Positions 33,109 through 34,483 of a DNA stretch of 34,483 nucleotides are shown in pieces. The DNA is from Gammaproteobacteria bacterium (GTDB lineage Bacteria > Pseudomonadota > Gammaproteobacteria > Chromatiales > Chromatiaceae). The translations under genes and the position numbers were made by a program. Below the pieces are notes generated by a model. The model saw only the letters and a list, made by a program, of their open reading frames with translations, was not told where the DNA came from and searched no databases. The stretch lies in contig SLIM01000216.1 of NCBI GenBank assembly GCA_007135625.1, positions 1 through 34,483 of the forward strand, written 5' to 3'. Each line of letters opens with the position of its first letter. Within the stretch, counting starts at the first letter, position 1.

Positions 33109-34077
33109 TTAACTACGAAGCTGCTGCTGGTTTTCACAGTACCAGCGGTAGGTGCGTTGCAGACCGCTGCGCAGGTCGATGCGGTGGTGCCAACCGAGGC
33201 GGTGGATGCGTGAGACATCGAGGCGTTTGCGCGGGGTGCCGTCGGGGCGGCTGGTGTCGAAGCGAAGTTCGCCGGTAAATCCAATCACTTCGCGCAGGGT
33301 CTCGGCCAGTTCGCGGATGGTGACATCTTCGCCGGTGCCGATATTAAGGTGGGAGCGCTGCACCTCGGTCTCCTGCTGGTAGGCGGCATCGGGGAGCTGC
33401 ATAACGTGCAGGCAGGCGGCGGCCATATCTTCGACATGGAGGAACTCGCGCATCGCCTGACCGCTGCCCCACACCGTGACCTCCTCGTCGCCGCGCTCTT
33501 TGGCCTCGTGAAAACGGCGCATTAGTGCGGGGATAACGTGGCTGTTTTCCGGGTGGAAGTTATCCCCTTCGCCATAAAGATTGGTCGGCATCACGGCACG
33601 AAAGCGGGTGCCATGCTGCCGGTTGTAACTTTCGCAGAGCTTGATCCCGGCAATTTTAGCGACTGCGTAGGGTTCGTTGGTCGGCTCCAGCGGGCCACTC
33701 AGGAGTGCCTCTTCGGCCATCGGTTGGGGAGCCTGTTGGGGGTAGATGCAGGAGCTGCCGAGAAACAGCAACCCCTTGACCCGGTAGCGCCAGGCGGCGT
33801 GGATCAGCAGGCTCTCGACAAGGAGATTTTCATAGATAAAATCTGCCGGATAGGTGTTGTTGGCGTGGATTCCGCCGACCTTGGCAGCGGCAAGAAAGAG
33901 GTACTCGGGGCGCTCTTGGGCGAAGAACTGCTCGACCGCCCCTTGGTCGAGAAGATCCAGCTCACTGCGGCTGCGGGTCAAGAGATGGGTATACCCGGCC
34001 TGCTGCAGTTGGCGCACAATGGCACTGCCGACCAGGCCACGGTGGCCAGCGACAAAGATCGTAGCGTTTTGTTCCAT
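33109..34077 (-). CDS. fcl: GDP-L-fucose synthase (GDP-4-keto-6-deoxymannose epimerase/reductase)
   Basis: Fcl makes GDP-L-fucose from GDP-4-keto-6-deoxy-D-mannose with NADPH, a nucleotide sugar for O-antigen, capsule or exopolysaccharide. The 322-residue SDR protein has the cofactor loop GHRGLVG (11-17), the family signature [11 protein letters not shown], and the catalytic triad in LGSSCIYP (S108/S109) and YAVAK (Y137, K141). [23 protein letters not shown] is also typical. AAGGA precedes the ATG by about eight bases. It leads a minus-strand set with the phosphopantetheinyl transferase and trmL. Gmd, which makes its substrate, is not in the window. Confidence 0.94.
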   Translation of the reverse strand: MEQNATIFVAGHRGLVGSAIVRQLQQAGYTHLLTRSRSELDLLDQGAVEQFFAQERPEYLFLAAAKVGGIHANNTYPADFIYENLLVESLLIHAAWRYRVKGLLFLGSSCIYPQQAPQPMAEEALLSGPLEPTNEPYAVAKIAGIKLCESYNRQHGTRFRAVMPTNLYGEGDNFHPENSHVIPALMRRFHEAKERGDEEVTVWGSGQAMREFLHVEDMAAACLHVMQLPDAAYQQETEVQRSHLNIGTGEDVTIRELAETLREVIGFTGELRFDTSRPDGTPRKRLDVSRIHRLGWHHRIDLRSGLQRTYRWYCENQQQLRS

Positions 34078-34133
34078 GGTGGGGTTCCTTGGGGTGAGCG
34101 GGGTATTAAGGGCGGGACTTACGGGATCGTGGA

Positions 34134-34163
34134 ATTGTACCCGATTGGGGCGGGCGGCGGCAA
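34134..34163 (-). promoter_or_regulatory. Candidate promoter of fcl
   Basis: On the minus strand, TTGCCG (34163-34158) and TACAAT (34139-34134) are 18 bp apart. The -10 matches 5 of 6 consensus bases and the start codon is about 55 bases downstream. Confidence 0.45.
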
Positions 34164-34262
34164 GGTTGGCGGGGGATTTTTATACATACAAAAAACGTGA
34201 ATAGGCGGAGGCGAAACACTCCTGGAGGTTGAGGCTTCAACCGGTGTGTTGGGATTAGCGTA

Positions 34263-34295
34263 AGACCTGACAGCTCTTTGATACCTATCAGGTCT
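34263..34295. repeat. Hairpin element with AGACCTGA / TCAGGTCT arms
   Basis: AGACCTGA (34263-34270) and TCAGGTCT (34288-34295) are perfect complements with 17 bases between. The pairing continues imperfectly inward (A-T and G-C after one mismatch). From memory, similar ACCTGACAGGT-type palindromes recur across many bacterial genomes, so this may be one copy of a dispersed element. Confidence 0.55.
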
Positions 34296-34317
34296 GTGGG
34301 TTTGTTCGATGCTAAGT

Positions 34318-34333
34318 TTATCTCTGGAGATAA
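34318..34333. promoter_or_regulatory. 16-bp palindrome, possible operator
   Basis: TTATCTC-TG-GAGATAA is a perfect 7-bp inverted repeat around two bases. It lies about 70 bp upstream of the forward promoter and is a plausible dimeric regulator site. Only the symmetry supports it. Confidence 0.35.
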
Positions 34334-34401
34334 TCGCTTTGCTCTCACAAGTGATACCAGAGCCAACCGGGGCCACTGTTTGCGATACTACCACAAAAAG
34401 C

Positions 34402-34431
34402 TTGACAAGCCCGTCGGACGTAGAAGATACT
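34402..34431 (+). promoter_or_regulatory. Candidate promoter reading out of the window
   Basis: TTGACA (34402-34407, perfect -35) and GATACT (34426-34431) are 18 bp apart. Nothing it could drive starts within the window. Confidence 0.5.
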
Positions 34432-34483
34432 ATTCCAGGGTTCGGGCTTTCTATCCCCCGGCCAGTGCCGTAGAGTATCCTGC

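Larger units (their letters stand above)
34078..34483. other. Intergenic region at the right window edge
   Basis: This stretch of about 400 bases holds the fcl promoter, two palindromes and a forward promoter that points out of the window. It has lower GC than the genes. An 86- to 91-codon minus-strand frame here lacks a ribosome-binding site and has no family resemblance, so I leave it out. No gene is otherwise visible. Confidence 0.5.

Noticed and set aside
33099-33284. N-terminal extension of the phosphopantetheinyl transferase into fcl
   Set aside because: Ala/Ser/Thr-rich sequence overlapping fcl coding DNA; a GTG with a Shine-Dalgarno lies just after the fcl stop.
34119-34394. 86- to 91-codon minus-strand frames upstream of fcl
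   Set aside because: No ribosome-binding site, no motif, and they cover palindromes and promoter-like sites.
34435-34460. GGGTTCGGG, resembling a tRNA T-arm
   Set aside because: The flanking bases do not form a T-stem and no anticodon arm or acceptor stem fits.

Overview
The window is GC-rich DNA packed with genes, from a Gram-negative bacterium and most likely a gammaproteobacterium. It encodes ubiquinone biosynthesis (UbiH), LPS core and lipid A genes (HldE, GmhA, WaaA, an LpxL-type acyltransferase) and several lipoproteins. A proteobacterial phosphoribulokinase points to carbon fixation by the Calvin cycle, so a chemo- or photo-autotroph, perhaps a sulfur oxidiser, is plausible. The species cannot be named from sequence alone. 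I see no tRNA, rRNA, CRISPR array, transposase or phage gene.

Layout. 1-5396 (minus strand) is a compact run hldE > FAD oxidoreductase > aldo/keto reductase > gmhA > ubiH, with short gaps or overlaps; ubiH is cut by the window's left edge. 5641-7595 (plus) holds a CNNM/CorC-type membrane protein and a double-FHA protein. They converge on a lipoprotein gene (7789-8154, minus) whose C-terminus is a 14-residue coiled-coil-like repeat; a cluster of three perfect inverted repeats lies between. 8581-11289 (plus) holds a 63-residue acidic protein, translationally coupled to an SbcC/Rad50-like ATPase with a two-helix membrane hairpin in the middle of its coiled coil, then a DUF1269-like glycine-zipper protein. 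11353-12642 (minus) is waaA, divergent from lipoprotein > speE > lpxL-like acyltransferase (12671-14725, plus). 14824-20127 (minus) is a 1767-residue exonuclease-RecQ-UvrD fusion helicase. 20270-30327 (plus) runs prkB, a four-PAS hybrid histidine kinase, an RND efflux adaptor and pump, and an MTA/SAH deaminase-like amidohydrolase. 30342-34077 (minus) is an AT-richer orphan AAA ATPase, trmL, a Sfp-type phosphopantetheinyl transferase and GDP-L-fucose synthase. The last 400 bases hold promoters and palindromes.

How the genes fit together. HldE, GmhA, WaaA and the acyltransferase all act in LPS inner-core or lipid A synthesis, and GDP-fucose synthase supplies a surface sugar. SpeE releases 5'-methylthioadenosine, which the MtaD-like enzyme could deaminate. 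The parts least explained by standard annotation are the membrane-hairpin SMC-like ATPase with its small coupled partner, a 14-copy CTAGCRY heptamer array touching the trmL stop codon, a 37-bp duplication of the trmL start that creates a 22-codon upstream ORF, and the inverted-repeat cluster at 7651-7756.
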